A stretch of DNA of 64,000 bases from Candidatus Nezhaarchaeota archaeon (GTDB taxonomy: Archaea > Thermoproteota > Methanomethylicia > Nezhaarchaeales > WYZ-LMO8), in contig JANXDO010000001.1 of assembly GCA_025059375.1 (NCBI GenBank), forward strand, positions 160,097-224,096. The letters are read 5' to 3'. The notes under the pieces were generated by a model that was not told the DNA's origin, did no database searches, and saw only the letters and a list, made by a program, of their open reading frames with translations. How positions within the stretch are numbered: position 1 is the stretch's first letter; each line of letters starts with the position of its first letter. Shown piece after piece: positions 51,318 through 59,805 of this stretch. Both the position numbers and the translations under genes were made by a program.

Positions 51318-52970
51318 TTGACCATACGCAGTAGAGAAGTAAAAGAATTTCCAGATAGAGCACCTCAGCGAAGCCTCCTCAAAGCCTTAGGCCTAAGTGA
51401 TGATGAAATTGAGAGGCCCTTTATAGCCGTTGTGAACAGCTATTCAGAAATAGTCCCAGGACATATGCATTTAAGGAGCTTAGCTGAAGCTGTAAAGCAG
51501 GGAGTTGCTAGTGCTGGTGGTCAGCCTTTTGAGGTTAACACTATAGCGATATGCGACGGCATAGCAATGGGCCACGAAGGCATGAAATATTCATTGCCTT
51601 CAAGGGATGTAATAGCTGACTCCATTGAGCTGGTGGTTGAGGCACACAGATTCGACGGCATGGTTCTAATATGTTCCTGCGACAAAATCGTACCCGGAAT
51701 GTTAATGGCAGCAGCAAGAATTAACATACCCTCAATAGTCGTCACTGGAGGGCCTATGATGCCCGGAGACTACAAAGGAGGAAAAATAACGCTAACAAAG
51801 ATATTTGAAGCCATGGGCGAGTACGCTAAGGGTCTCATAACTATCGAGGACCTTAAAGAAATAGAAAACAGCGTGTGCCCAGGAGCTGGATCGTGTAGCG
51901 GCATGTTCACGGCGAATACCATGGCCTGCTTAGTAGAAGCCATGGGGATGGGGCTCCCGGGGACTGGTACTGCGCCAGCAACATCAGCTGATAGACTTAG
52001 AATAGCCAGGGAGTCTGGGAAATTGATAGTTGAAATGGTGAAGAGCGAGCTAAGACCAAGAGATGTGATGACCTATGAGGCCCTCCTAAATGCAATAGTA
52101 GTTGATGTAGCGCTAGGTGGCTCGACAAACACTGCACTACATTTACCAGCCATAGCTCATGAAGCAGGCGTAGAGCTTACTCTGGATGATTTCGATAAGA
52201 TTAGCAGGATTGTGCCACAATTATGTGCGATATCACCTAACGGTCCATACACGGTCTATGACTTTCACCTCGCTGGCGGAGTCATGGCATTAATGTCAGA
52301 ATTGAGAAATTACCTGAACCTCAAGGCACTAACGGTCACCGGTAAGACCATAGGTGACCTCATGGAGGGAGCTCACGTAAAAAATAGAGATGTGATAAGG
52401 AGCTTATCAAACCCAATTATGAGAGAAGGGGGGTTAGCAGTCTTAAAAGGAACATTAGCTCCAGAAGGCTCAATAGTCAAGATAGCTGCCGTGCCTAAAT
52501 CCATGTGGAGGTTCAGGGGAGTAGCCAAGGTCTTTAACTCAGAAGAGGAGGCGGTTAGTGCAATAAAGGATGGCGTGGTGGAGGAAGGGAGCGTCGTAGT
52601 GATAAGATATGAAGGACCTAAGGGTGGACCTGGAATGAGAGAGATGTTAACGCCAACATCACTAATAGTCGGCATGGGCTTGTGGGATAAAGTGGCGTTA
52701 GTAACTGATGGGAGGTTTTCAGGCGCCACTAGGGGGTTGGCTGTAGGTCATGTATCACCAGAAGCAGCTGAGGGAGGACCAATAGCTAAGGTTGTCGATG
52801 GCGACTACATAGTAATAGACATTAAAGAGAGGAGAGTAGATGTGGAATTCGTGGTGTCAGACGAAGAAAGATCTAAGAAGATTGTAGTCCCCGAAAAGAA
52901 GCTTAAAGGATATCTTGCAAGATATTCGAAAAAGGCTCTATCAGCCAGTAAGGGAGCGATAGTAACGTAA
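51318..52970 (+). CDS. ilvD: dihydroxy-acid dehydratase
   Basis: Fe-S dehydratase making 2-oxoisovalerate and 2-oxo-3-methylvalerate. Full length at 550 residues with cysteines in AICDGIAMGHEGMKYSLPSR (about 76), ICSCDKIVPGM (about 118) and PGAGSCSGMFTANTM (about 190) as Fe-S ligands, and the C-terminal LTDGRFSG-type motif (VTDGRFSGATRGLAVGHVSPEA, about 458-479). TTG start 6 bases after the ilvC stop. Last gene of ilvBNCD; leu genes are not in the window. Confidence 0.94.
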   Translation: MTIRSREVKEFPDRAPQRSLLKALGLSDDEIERPFIAVVNSYSEIVPGHMHLRSLAEAVKQGVASAGGQPFEVNTIAICDGIAMGHEGMKYSLPSRDVIADSIELVVEAHRFDGMVLICSCDKIVPGMLMAAARINIPSIVVTGGPMMPGDYKGGKITLTKIFEAMGEYAKGLITIEDLKEIENSVCPGAGSCSGMFTANTMACLVEAMGMGLPGTGTAPATSADRLRIARESGKLIVEMVKSELRPRDVMTYEALLNAIVVDVALGGSTNTALHLPAIAHEAGVELTLDDFDKISRIVPQLCAISPNGPYTVYDFHLAGGVMALMSELRNYLNLKALTVTGKTIGDLMEGAHVKNRDVIRSLSNPIMREGGLAVLKGTLAPEGSIVKIAAVPKSMWRFRGVAKVFNSEEEAVSAIKDGVVEEGSVVVIRYEGPKGGPGMREMLTPTSLIVGMGLWDKVALVTDGRFSGATRGLAVGHVSPEAAEGGPIAKVVDGDYIVIDIKERRVDVEFVVSDEERSKKIVVPEKKLKGYLARYSKKALSASKGAIVT

Positions 52971-53015
52971 CCCATCTCCATGATCTTAGTTAACTCCTCA
53001 AGTCGGAGAGCATAT

Positions 53016-53031
53016 GGGCCGCCTTCGGCCC
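53016..53031 (+). terminator. GC-rich hairpin downstream of ilvD
   Basis: A perfect 6-bp stem GGGCCG/CGGCCC with the loop CCTT stands out in otherwise A/T-rich intergenic DNA, about 46 bases after the ilvD stop. The flanking region 52996-53040 is also GC-rich. It could mark transcript ends or be part of a small structured RNA; no U-run follows, so this is not a textbook terminator. Confidence 0.3.
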
Positions 53032-53220
53032 GGCGTCGTCATAATAAGTTAGTGTGGTCGGGAACACTTATCTCCAAATACTTAAAAATGTGATAAATAA
53101 AATCTCTCTACATATTTTGTTTTAAGCTACAACAACACCTACAAGTTATCCATAGCATTTTCAAGCTCACTTAAACTTAAACGTAGACGCTAGAGTTTTC
53201 TAGGAGACTTGCGGTACTTG

Positions 53221-54585
53221 CTAAATCCTCGAAATCACGCTTAGGGCCTCTCTAACTGCCATGTCTATTAGCCTGTAGGTTTCTCCAAGGTAATTCTCCG
53301 GCTTCAATAACCTCTCGATCTCTTCATCACTCATCAACTTCTTGAGTCTTGGATCACTTTTTAGTAATTCAGAGATGTGGACATCCTTAACTGTTGATCT
53401 CAGTGTTATCTCTCTAAGTAGCCTATGAGCCTCTTGCCTACTCATACCCTTCATCGTCAACGCTATCATGATTGCTTCGCTCATTATCCTGCCCTTAGTT
53501 AACTCGAGGTTCCTCCTCATGTTCTCAGGATATACACGAAGGCCTTTCAGCACCCTTATCGTTCTTCGTAACATTTCATCGAGTATGATGCATGACTCCG
53601 GTATTATGAAACGCTCATTAGCTGAGTTCGTTAAATCCCTTTCATGCCATAGCGGTATGTTCTCTAGTGCAGGTATTACGAGGCTTCTCATAAGCTTAGC
53701 CAGGCTCGACACGTTCTCGCAATCTATGGGGTTCTGCTTATGAGGCATCGTTGAGCTTCCAACCTGCTCTTCACCGAACCCCTCAGCTAACTCCATTATC
53801 TCAGGTCTTTGAAGATTTCTTATTTCTGTGGCTATACAGTCTAAGCTTGATGCTATGATGGCAAAGAGGCTTATTAACTCTGCTAATCTATCTCTCTGAA
53901 CTATTTGGGTTGATATTGTTGCTGGTCTTAAGCCAAGCAACCTCATGACCTCTTCTTGAATCTCCAGCCCCTTACCCATGAAGCCGGCCATGGTCCCAAC
54001 AGCACCAGACATCTTTCCTACGAGCACCCTCTTCTTAGCTTCAATAAGCCTCTCAATATGCCTTGAGAATTCTGATGCCCATACAGCGAACTTAAAGCCC
54101 AATGTTATCGGTAGAGCATGTTGTCCATGAGTTCTTCCGACCATCACTACCTCCTTGTACTTCACCGCTAAGTTACACAACAATTGACATAACTCCTTAA
54201 GTCTAGCTTCAATTATGAAGAGAGCATCTTTAAGTTGGAGGGCCATGGCAGTATCAACTATGTCATAGCTCGTAGCGCCAACATGAACATAGCCGCCATA
54301 CTCTCCACAGACCTCTGCTAGCGCCTCTACAACAGCCATTACGTCATGCCGTATCTTGGCCTCGATCTCCTTAACCCTTTCAAGCCTTACGTACTTCGTA
54401 TTAGCTCTCTCGGATATTACCTCAGCGGCTTCGGTGGGTATGAGTCCGAACTTGGCACTAGCTCTAGCTAAGGCGGCTTCAACATCAAGCATTCTTTGAA
54501 GTCTAGCTTCTTCAGTGAAGATTCTCCTCATCTCCTCACTACCATATCTTCCCGAGTCTATTGGTAAGATGCTCATCTCCACCAC
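53221..54585 (-). CDS. purB: adenylosuccinate lyase
   Basis: Acts twice in purine synthesis, cleaving SAICAR and adenylosuccinate. The 454 residues belong to the fumarase/aspartase superfamily, with the signature GSSTMPHKQNP (about 277-287) containing the flexible catalytic Ser loop, VGRTHGQHALPITLG (about 151-165) and TSYDIVDTAMAL (about 107-118). It is on the opposite strand from the purC-purM cluster 1.7 kb away. A CTCGAGCT element lies 34 bases upstream of its start (54619-54626). Confidence 0.96.
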   Translation of the reverse strand: MVEMSILPIDSGRYGSEEMRRIFTEEARLQRMLDVEAALARASAKFGLIPTEAAEVISERANTKYVRLERVKEIEAKIRHDVMAVVEALAEVCGEYGGYVHVGATSYDIVDTAMALQLKDALFIIEARLKELCQLLCNLAVKYKEVVMVGRTHGQHALPITLGFKFAVWASEFSRHIERLIEAKKRVLVGKMSGAVGTMAGFMGKGLEIQEEVMRLLGLRPATISTQIVQRDRLAELISLFAIIASSLDCIATEIRNLQRPEIMELAEGFGEEQVGSSTMPHKQNPIDCENVSSLAKLMRSLVIPALENIPLWHERDLTNSANERFIIPESCIILDEMLRRTIRVLKGLRVYPENMRRNLELTKGRIMSEAIMIALTMKGMSRQEAHRLLREITLRSTVKDVHISELLKSDPRLKKLMSDEEIERLLKPENYLGETYRLIDMAVREALSVISRI

Positions 54586-54637
54586 ACCATAAAACTAGCA
54601 ACTCTAATCCTTAAAGTTCTCGAGCTACCACCGCTCA

Positions 54638-55849
54638 TTACTCGTTACATCTAGTTTTCGTCCACTTCCATGGTGACGTCATTAGCCTATAGACTGCAAG
54701 CAACTCTGAGATAGCTTCTAGTGCTATCAATATGGGTATGGTCTTAACCTCCCCCCCACTAAGCAAAACCTTCAATGCATATGATAGAACTGAAAGAAAT
54801 AGTGGTATCATTAGCAATTGCAGGATTGGATTAAGGCCAAAAACCAGACCCAATATTAGCCAAGACCATCCAATTAGCCCAGCAACCGGCAAGAGGACAT
54901 AAATTATGAAGAGTGGCCACGTGCTCTTTAACTGTACTAAGAACCTTCCAGTTAACAGCAACATTCCCCTGATCCACCGCTCTCTCTGCCTGAAGAGTCC
55001 TCGTACACTAGTAACGGCTAATGTGTACACTAATGGCGCTTCAACGAAGACTATCTTGTATCCAGCCTTAGAAAGCTTAAGTGTTAATTCAAGGTCTTCA
55101 GTCGGAGCTTTAGGGTCCCATCCACCCACCCCCTCCAATACATGTCTGTATACAAAATATACAGAACCAAGGAGTGGAGGAACACCAGTAAACTTTGCAG
55201 CAGCAGGTGCGAAGTAGTATGTGGATAATACTAATTGTGCTTGCTGTGCTTTAGTTAGGATACCCCCCTCATGGGGATTGTGGATGAGTCTAGCAAATTG
55301 TACAGCTGCCACGAGCTTATCCTTTTCAAGTATTGATGTTGCTATGGCAGCTATGTTAGGTTCAAAGACATCTTCCGCATCGCATATGGCTACTATATCG
55401 CCAGTAGCGTGCTTCAATGCACAGTTAATAGCTGCTGGCTTACTTTTAGTGCCACTCTGATTAAAAGCTATGGTGACCCGCATATTTCTCCACGTGTTCT
55501 CGGAGATCCATGAGGAAACGTTACATCTCACACCAATGCTTTCTAGGAATGTTATGGTCTCGTGATCATCGGGCTCTAAAGCCAATATCACTTGTAGCCT
55601 ATCCTTCGGATATGTAAGTGCAGACAAGGATTCTAATGCGTGAATCAGTCTCTCACCCTCTCTATAAGCTGGGACTATGATTGATAGAGAAGGTGAATTA
55701 AAGTCTCGATCATTAATTCTTAACGGGTTCGTAGAAGCTCCACACGTCCTCAACTTAAAGTGGGAGTATAAGAAGATGAAGATCTCCGCTACTAAAGTTG
55801 CACTCACAAAAGTAACTGTTGCTAAAATGTAAGCTTCTAGAACCCCCAT
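54638..55849 (-). CDS. membrane glycosyltransferase, family 2
   Basis: A 403-residue GT2-type enzyme. An N-terminal membrane helix (about 5-27) is followed by a GT-A domain with SIIVPAYREGERL (about 55-67), the DxD-like CDAEDVFEPN (about 155-164) and the RERWIRGMLLL motif (about 296-306). Four C-terminal hydrophobic segments (about 315-395) follow. Processive or polyprenyl-phosphate-linked sugar transfer at the membrane is likely; acceptor unknown. It is co-directional with purB but with no functional link. Confidence 0.87.
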   Translation of the reverse strand: MGVLEAYILATVTFVSATLVAEIFIFLYSHFKLRTCGASTNPLRINDRDFNSPSLSIIVPAYREGERLIHALESLSALTYPKDRLQVILALEPDDHETITFLESIGVRCNVSSWISENTWRNMRVTIAFNQSGTKSKPAAINCALKHATGDIVAICDAEDVFEPNIAAIATSILEKDKLVAAVQFARLIHNPHEGGILTKAQQAQLVLSTYYFAPAAAKFTGVPPLLGSVYFVYRHVLEGVGGWDPKAPTEDLELTLKLSKAGYKIVFVEAPLVYTLAVTSVRGLFRQRERWIRGMLLLTGRFLVQLKSTWPLFIIYVLLPVAGLIGWSWLILGLVFGLNPILQLLMIPLFLSVLSYALKVLLSGGEVKTIPILIALEAISELLAVYRLMTSPWKWTKTRCNE

Positions 55850-55979
55850 GAAGAAACACCATGTTTGCCAAACTCAAAGCTCTTTGAGCTCATTTTTAAG
55901 TCTATACGGAACTGGTGAGATCTTAAAGCCTGTGCCAAGCTCAAGGTTTTAGTGTCTCTAAGCTTCAATGGAGAACATA

Positions 55980-55989
55980 AGCTCGAGCT
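55980..55989. promoter_or_regulatory. palindrome AGCTCGAGCT, first copy
   Basis: A perfect 10-bp palindrome in the intergenic region upstream of purC, repeated 68 bases downstream. A shorter version, CTCGAGCT, occurs upstream of purB. It might be an operator for purine genes; whether this exceeds chance needs a count over the genome. Confidence 0.25.
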
Positions 55990-56047
55990 CACCATTAACT
56001 TTAGCACCACTAGTGAGAAGCTCTCATACAGGACATAAATAGTTTAC

Positions 56048-56057
56048 AGCTCGAGCT
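56048..56057. promoter_or_regulatory. palindrome AGCTCGAGCT, second copy
   Basis: Second copy of the 10-bp palindrome, about 250 bases before purC. The flanks differ between copies, so only the palindrome itself is shared. Confidence 0.25.
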
Positions 56058-56266
56058 CCTATCGTGTCGTGACTTGTAGAGGTCATTATATTGAGTGATG
56101 GGCTCCTGCTTAAGAGCAAGGCGTAAACCAATGCAGTTCGTAAAGGTAATGTTTCGTGAGCATGAGCCAAATCTCATCCAACTTAACTTAAAACGCACTA
56201 ATAACTCAACCGCTAATTCGTATAGTAGCTAAAACTTATATGATGCATCCGTCTTAAGCTTCCACT

Positions 56267-56277
56267 AAAGCTTAAAT
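56267..56277 (+). promoter_or_regulatory. putative TATA box for the pur cluster
   Basis: AAGCTTAAATG about 40 bases before the purC ATG resembles the mtrE TATA-like element (AAGCTTAAATAAC). The transcript would start near 56300, leaving almost no leader. Pattern recognition only. Confidence 0.45.
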
Positions 56278-56309
56278 GCCTAAAGCGCTAGACAGAGGTT
56301 TGAGCAAAT

Positions 56310-57029
56310 ATGAGCTATAGAGTCGGTGAGTTAATAGCCTCAGGAAAGACTAAGCTCGTATACTCGCTCAATAATCCACTTCTCGTACTCTTGAAGTTTA
56401 AGGATGATGTGACGGCTTTAGATGGTAAGAAGAAGGATACTATTCCTGGTAAGGGTGCAATTAACGCAGCCGTATCAGCTAAACTTTTCCAGGTTCTCAA
56501 GGATGGAGGGGTTGACAATCACTACGTAGAGATGTACGACGCCACATCGTTGGTAGTAAAGAAGCTTGAAATGATCCCTGTAGAGGTTGTATGTAGGAAC
56601 ATAGCAACTGGAAGCATAGTTAAGAGGTTGCCAATAAAGGAGGGTGAGGTCTTCGATCCACCAATAGTCGAGTTCTTCTTAAAAGATGATGCTAGAGGAG
56701 ATCCGATGATAAATGATTCACACATGATAGCGCTGAAGTTGGCGTCAAGGAGCGAAATCGACAAGATCATTGAGACAATGTTGAAGGCCAATGAGATCTT
56801 AAGAAGATTCCTTGCAAGTAGAGGCCTTACCCTTCTAGACTTTAAACTTGAGTTTGGGAGGAGGGATGGCGAGATAATGATAGGAGACGAAATTGACCCT
56901 GATTGCATGAGAATCAGGGACTCATCAACTCAAGCAGTCCTCGACAAGGACCTGTACAGGAAAGGAGCTTCTCTCGAAGATGTTAAAAGGGCTTACGAGG
57001 AGGTATATAGGAGGATAGTTAAGGAGTGA
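56310..57029 (+). CDS. purC: phosphoribosylaminoimidazole-succinocarboxamide synthase
   Basis: SAICAR synthetase of 239 residues, ATP-dependent. Family segments: ELIASGKTKLVYSL (about 7-20), VEVVCRNIATGSIVKRLPI (about 92-110), LLDFKLEFGRRDGEIMIGDEIDPDCMRI (about 175-202). Length is normal. The ATG at 56310 is probably leaderless or nearly so. It overlaps purF by 4 bases. First gene of the pur cluster. Confidence 0.96.
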   Translation: MSYRVGELIASGKTKLVYSLNNPLLVLLKFKDDVTALDGKKKDTIPGKGAINAAVSAKLFQVLKDGGVDNHYVEMYDATSLVVKKLEMIPVEVVCRNIATGSIVKRLPIKEGEVFDPPIVEFFLKDDARGDPMINDSHMIALKLASRSEIDKIIETMLKANEILRRFLASRGLTLLDFKLEFGRRDGEIMIGDEIDPDCMRIRDSSTQAVLDKDLYRKGASLEDVKRAYEEVYRRIVKE

Positions 57030-58462
57030 ATAACTTTCCGTTCAAGGCTAGAGAGAAGTGTGGAGTTGTAGGTATAACCTCGATAGTTAGGAGCAGCATA
57101 TCTGAATACATCTACAAGGCCCTCTACACCCTTCAGCATCGAGGGCAAGAATCGGCCGGTATAGCCATGTTCAACGGTCAGGAGGTAAGATCTTATAAAG
57201 GACTTGGATTGGTAACTGACGTTATAACTGGAGAGGTATTAAGGAATTTTAATGGTCACGTGGGTATAGGCCATGTTCGATACTCCACGACTCCCGGAGT
57301 TACTATTGAAGAGGCTCAACCCTTAGTAGTTAAAAACCCAAAGTTCTCATTTTCACTTGCATTCAACGGAACCATAACAAACTATCTGGAAATAAAGGAG
57401 AGGCTCGCTAGGCAAGGAATAATATTCATGACGAGGACTGACACTGAAGTTCTAGCTAAGCTCTTAGCCAAGAACTTAATGGATTGCCGCATGGATTACG
57501 TCAAGGCCTTCAAGTTAACAGCCTCAGAAATTGATGGGGCATGCTCAATGGTCCTCGTTAACAATCATGGTGAGCTCTACGCCTACAGAGATCCCTTGGG
57601 CTTCAAGCCTCTTTGTATAGGCAGGGTCAACGACCTCGTCGTTGTAGCATCAGAGACTTGTGTTCTCGACGTACTTTCAAGTTTTGATGGTTGTGAGTAT
57701 GACTACGTCAAGCCGGGTGAATTGATAAGGGTATGTGAAGGAAGCATTGAGAAGATTCAGATAACATCGATGCCCAGGAGAGCTAGGTGCATGTTTGAGT
57801 ACGTGTACTTCTCGAGACCTGACTCTGTATTCGATGGGATATCAGTTTACAGGGCTAGAGAGAAAATTGGAAGGGAGTTAGCTAAGAGGTGTCCAGCTGA
57901 TGGCGACGTAGTAGTTCCAGTTCCAGATTCAGGTAGGACGGCAGCGCTGGGGTATTCTCTCGAACTTGGACTACCTCTCACTGAGGGTTTAATGAAGAAC
58001 AGGTATGTTGGAAGGACGTTCATCATGCCCGGGCAAGACCTCAGAGACGAAATGGTCTCACTAAAACTGAACGTTGTGAGAGACGTTGTTGATGGTAAGA
58101 GGGTTGTCCTTGTCGATGACTCGATAGTTCGAGGAACCACAATGAAGAGGATAGTAAGGCTCCTTAGGAAGGGGGGAGCTAAAGAGGTTCACGTCAGAAT
58201 AAGTTGTCCACCAATAATAAGCGCATGCTATATGGGAATAGACTTCCCAACAAGGCGTGAGCTTATAGCCAAAATGATGACACTTGAAGAGTTAACGAAG
58301 TACGTTGAAGCCGACTCATTAATGTACAACACGATAGACGGGCTTGTAAGTGGTATAGGATTACCAGAGAATGAGCTCTGTCTTGCATGTTTAACCGGTG
58401 AGTACCCACTAGCTAAAGCGTATAGATTTGAGGAACTCGAAGAGTACTTGGGGAGGAAATAG
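57026..58462 (+). CDS. purF: amidophosphoribosyltransferase
   Basis: First committed enzyme of purine synthesis: PRPP + glutamine to phosphoribosylamine. An 11-residue propeptide precedes the catalytic C12 (EKCGVVGI). Glutaminase residues R85 (HVRYST), N114/G115 (FNGT) and D139 are all present. The PRTase domain has the PRPP loop VLVDDSIVRGTTMK. Four Fe-S-ligand cysteines occur in RARCMFEY, ISACYMG and LCLACLTG. Fully active by sequence. It overlaps purC by 4 bases and is followed by its degenerate paralogue. Confidence 0.95.
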   Translation: MNNFPFKAREKCGVVGITSIVRSSISEYIYKALYTLQHRGQESAGIAMFNGQEVRSYKGLGLVTDVITGEVLRNFNGHVGIGHVRYSTTPGVTIEEAQPLVVKNPKFSFSLAFNGTITNYLEIKERLARQGIIFMTRTDTEVLAKLLAKNLMDCRMDYVKAFKLTASEIDGACSMVLVNNHGELYAYRDPLGFKPLCIGRVNDLVVVASETCVLDVLSSFDGCEYDYVKPGELIRVCEGSIEKIQITSMPRRARCMFEYVYFSRPDSVFDGISVYRAREKIGRELAKRCPADGDVVVPVPDSGRTAALGYSLELGLPLTEGLMKNRYVGRTFIMPGQDLRDEMVSLKLNVVRDVVDGKRVVLVDDSIVRGTTMKRIVRLLRKGGAKEVHVRISCPPIISACYMGIDFPTRRELIAKMMTLEELTKYVEADSLMYNTIDGLVSGIGLPENELCLACLTGEYPLAKAYRFEELEEYLGRK

Positions 58463-58467
58463 AGGAC

Positions 58468-59802
58468 TTGGCCGGAATAGTTGGGATCTATGCATTCGAT
58501 AAGCTCTGGAGAATGGCTAGGTTCACGTACTATAGCCTACTAGCCCTCCAGCATAGAGGGCAAGAATCGGCAGGACTTGTGACGTGCCATGACGAGGGAT
58601 TGATAGATTATAAAGGTAGGGGTAACGTTGATAGAATTTTTTATGAAGAGAAACTGACGGCAATGACTGGCTGGATGTCGATAGGCTGTGTTGATGCTGA
58701 AGTAAGGCCTAATCAGTCAATACAACCAATAATAGTCAGCAGACCAATAAGGCTCGCTTTCTGCATGGACGGTAAGGCAGTTAACTGGAATAGGCTAGCA
58801 GTAGAGGAAGGCATAAGTGCTGAGTCAGATGTAGAGGCGATAGCTAAGATACTCTCTAAGTACATAGAGAACTTCGGCCCATCAGAAGGGGCTCTAAAAC
58901 TTCTCGAGGTACTTAGCGGAGGCTACTGCTTCATAGCCCTAACGGAGAGAAAAGAGATGATAGTTGCGAGAAGCCCAAGTGGTTTAAAGCCAATGGTCAT
59001 AGGGAGCTTCGGCTTTGATTACGGCATTGTAGCATCAGAGAGCTGTGCAATAGACGTGATAGGAGCAGAGTACAAAGCAGACATACTGCCGGGCGAAGTT
59101 TACCTCTTCACCCCCTATAGCATCGAGAGGGCTCGAGCCCCGAAGAGCAAAGTTACCTACTGCTCTTTTGAGTACGTTTACTTAGCTCGACCCGACTCAT
59201 ACATTAATGATGTGAGCGTTTACGACGCGAGGACCAAGATAGGTGAGGTACTTGCTGAAGAGTACCCTGTAGATGGCGACGTCATAATAGGAGTTCCTGA
59301 GACAGCCATACCCTTTGCCATCGCTTACTCCAATAAAACGAAAATTCCCTTAGCAATGGGGTTCGTTAGGACAGGACCTCACGTTAGGAGCGCCATAAAG
59401 CCTACTCAATTCGAACGGCTTGTAGGCGTTCAACTCAAGCTTAACCCGATAAAGTCAGCAATAAGAGGTAAGAGGTTGATATTAATTGATGATAGTGTTG
59501 TTAGGGGCAATACGACGAAGAATACGGTCACGTTAATGAGGAATAAGCTGGGGGTAAAGGAGGTTCACGTTAGGATCGGGAGCCCCAAGATCATATCTCA
59601 CTGCCCATTCGGGGTTGAGGTTCCGCCGGAGGATGAATTAATAGCTCGACACTTAACTGACGAGGAGGTTGCAGCTGTTGTTGGAGCGGACTCGTTTCAC
59701 TGGCTCTCAGTGGACGGTCTTGTAAAAGCTATAGGCTTCCCAAGAAACATGCTATGTTTAGGATGTTTTACTGGGGAGTATCCTCCCTGTCATAAGGGTT
59801 AG
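58468..59802 (+). CDS. PurF paralogue with inactivated glutaminase site
   Basis: A 444-residue protein with the same two-domain layout as PurF. The N-terminal nucleophile Cys is Ala (MAGIVGI, A2), the glutamine-binding R of HVRYST is replaced (GCVDAEVR, D76 at that place) and the NG of the oxyanion hole is DG (D101). The HRGQESAGL loop survives. The PRTase loop LILIDDSVVRGNTTKN is intact, as are the Fe-S cysteines in TYCSFEY, SHCPFG and LCLGCFTG. It might use ammonia, make a mixed complex with PurF, or regulate it. TTG start 5 bases after purF. Confidence 0.9.
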   Translation: MAGIVGIYAFDKLWRMARFTYYSLLALQHRGQESAGLVTCHDEGLIDYKGRGNVDRIFYEEKLTAMTGWMSIGCVDAEVRPNQSIQPIIVSRPIRLAFCMDGKAVNWNRLAVEEGISAESDVEAIAKILSKYIENFGPSEGALKLLEVLSGGYCFIALTERKEMIVARSPSGLKPMVIGSFGFDYGIVASESCAIDVIGAEYKADILPGEVYLFTPYSIERARAPKSKVTYCSFEYVYLARPDSYINDVSVYDARTKIGEVLAEEYPVDGDVIIGVPETAIPFAIAYSNKTKIPLAMGFVRTGPHVRSAIKPTQFERLVGVQLKLNPIKSAIRGKRLILIDDSVVRGNTTKNTVTLMRNKLGVKEVHVRIGSPKIISHCPFGVEVPPEDELIARHLTDEEVAAVVGADSFHWLSVDGLVKAIGFPRNMLCLGCFTGEYPPCHKG

Positions 59803-59805
59803 GGG

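Larger units (their letters stand above)
55850..56309. other. 460-base gap before the pur cluster
   Basis: The longest gap here. Divergent between the glycosyltransferase and purC. It contains two copies of the palindrome AGCTCGAGCT (55980-55989 and 56048-56057) and TATA-like sequences near 56232 (AAACTTATATG) and 56267 (AAGCTTAAATG). No protein-like ORF or tRNA was recognised. Confidence 0.5.

Noticed and set aside
52991..53040. Possible tRNA in the GC-rich spot after ilvD
   Set aside because: No T-loop (GGTTCGA-type) sequence, no acceptor stem and no proper anticodon loop could be built.
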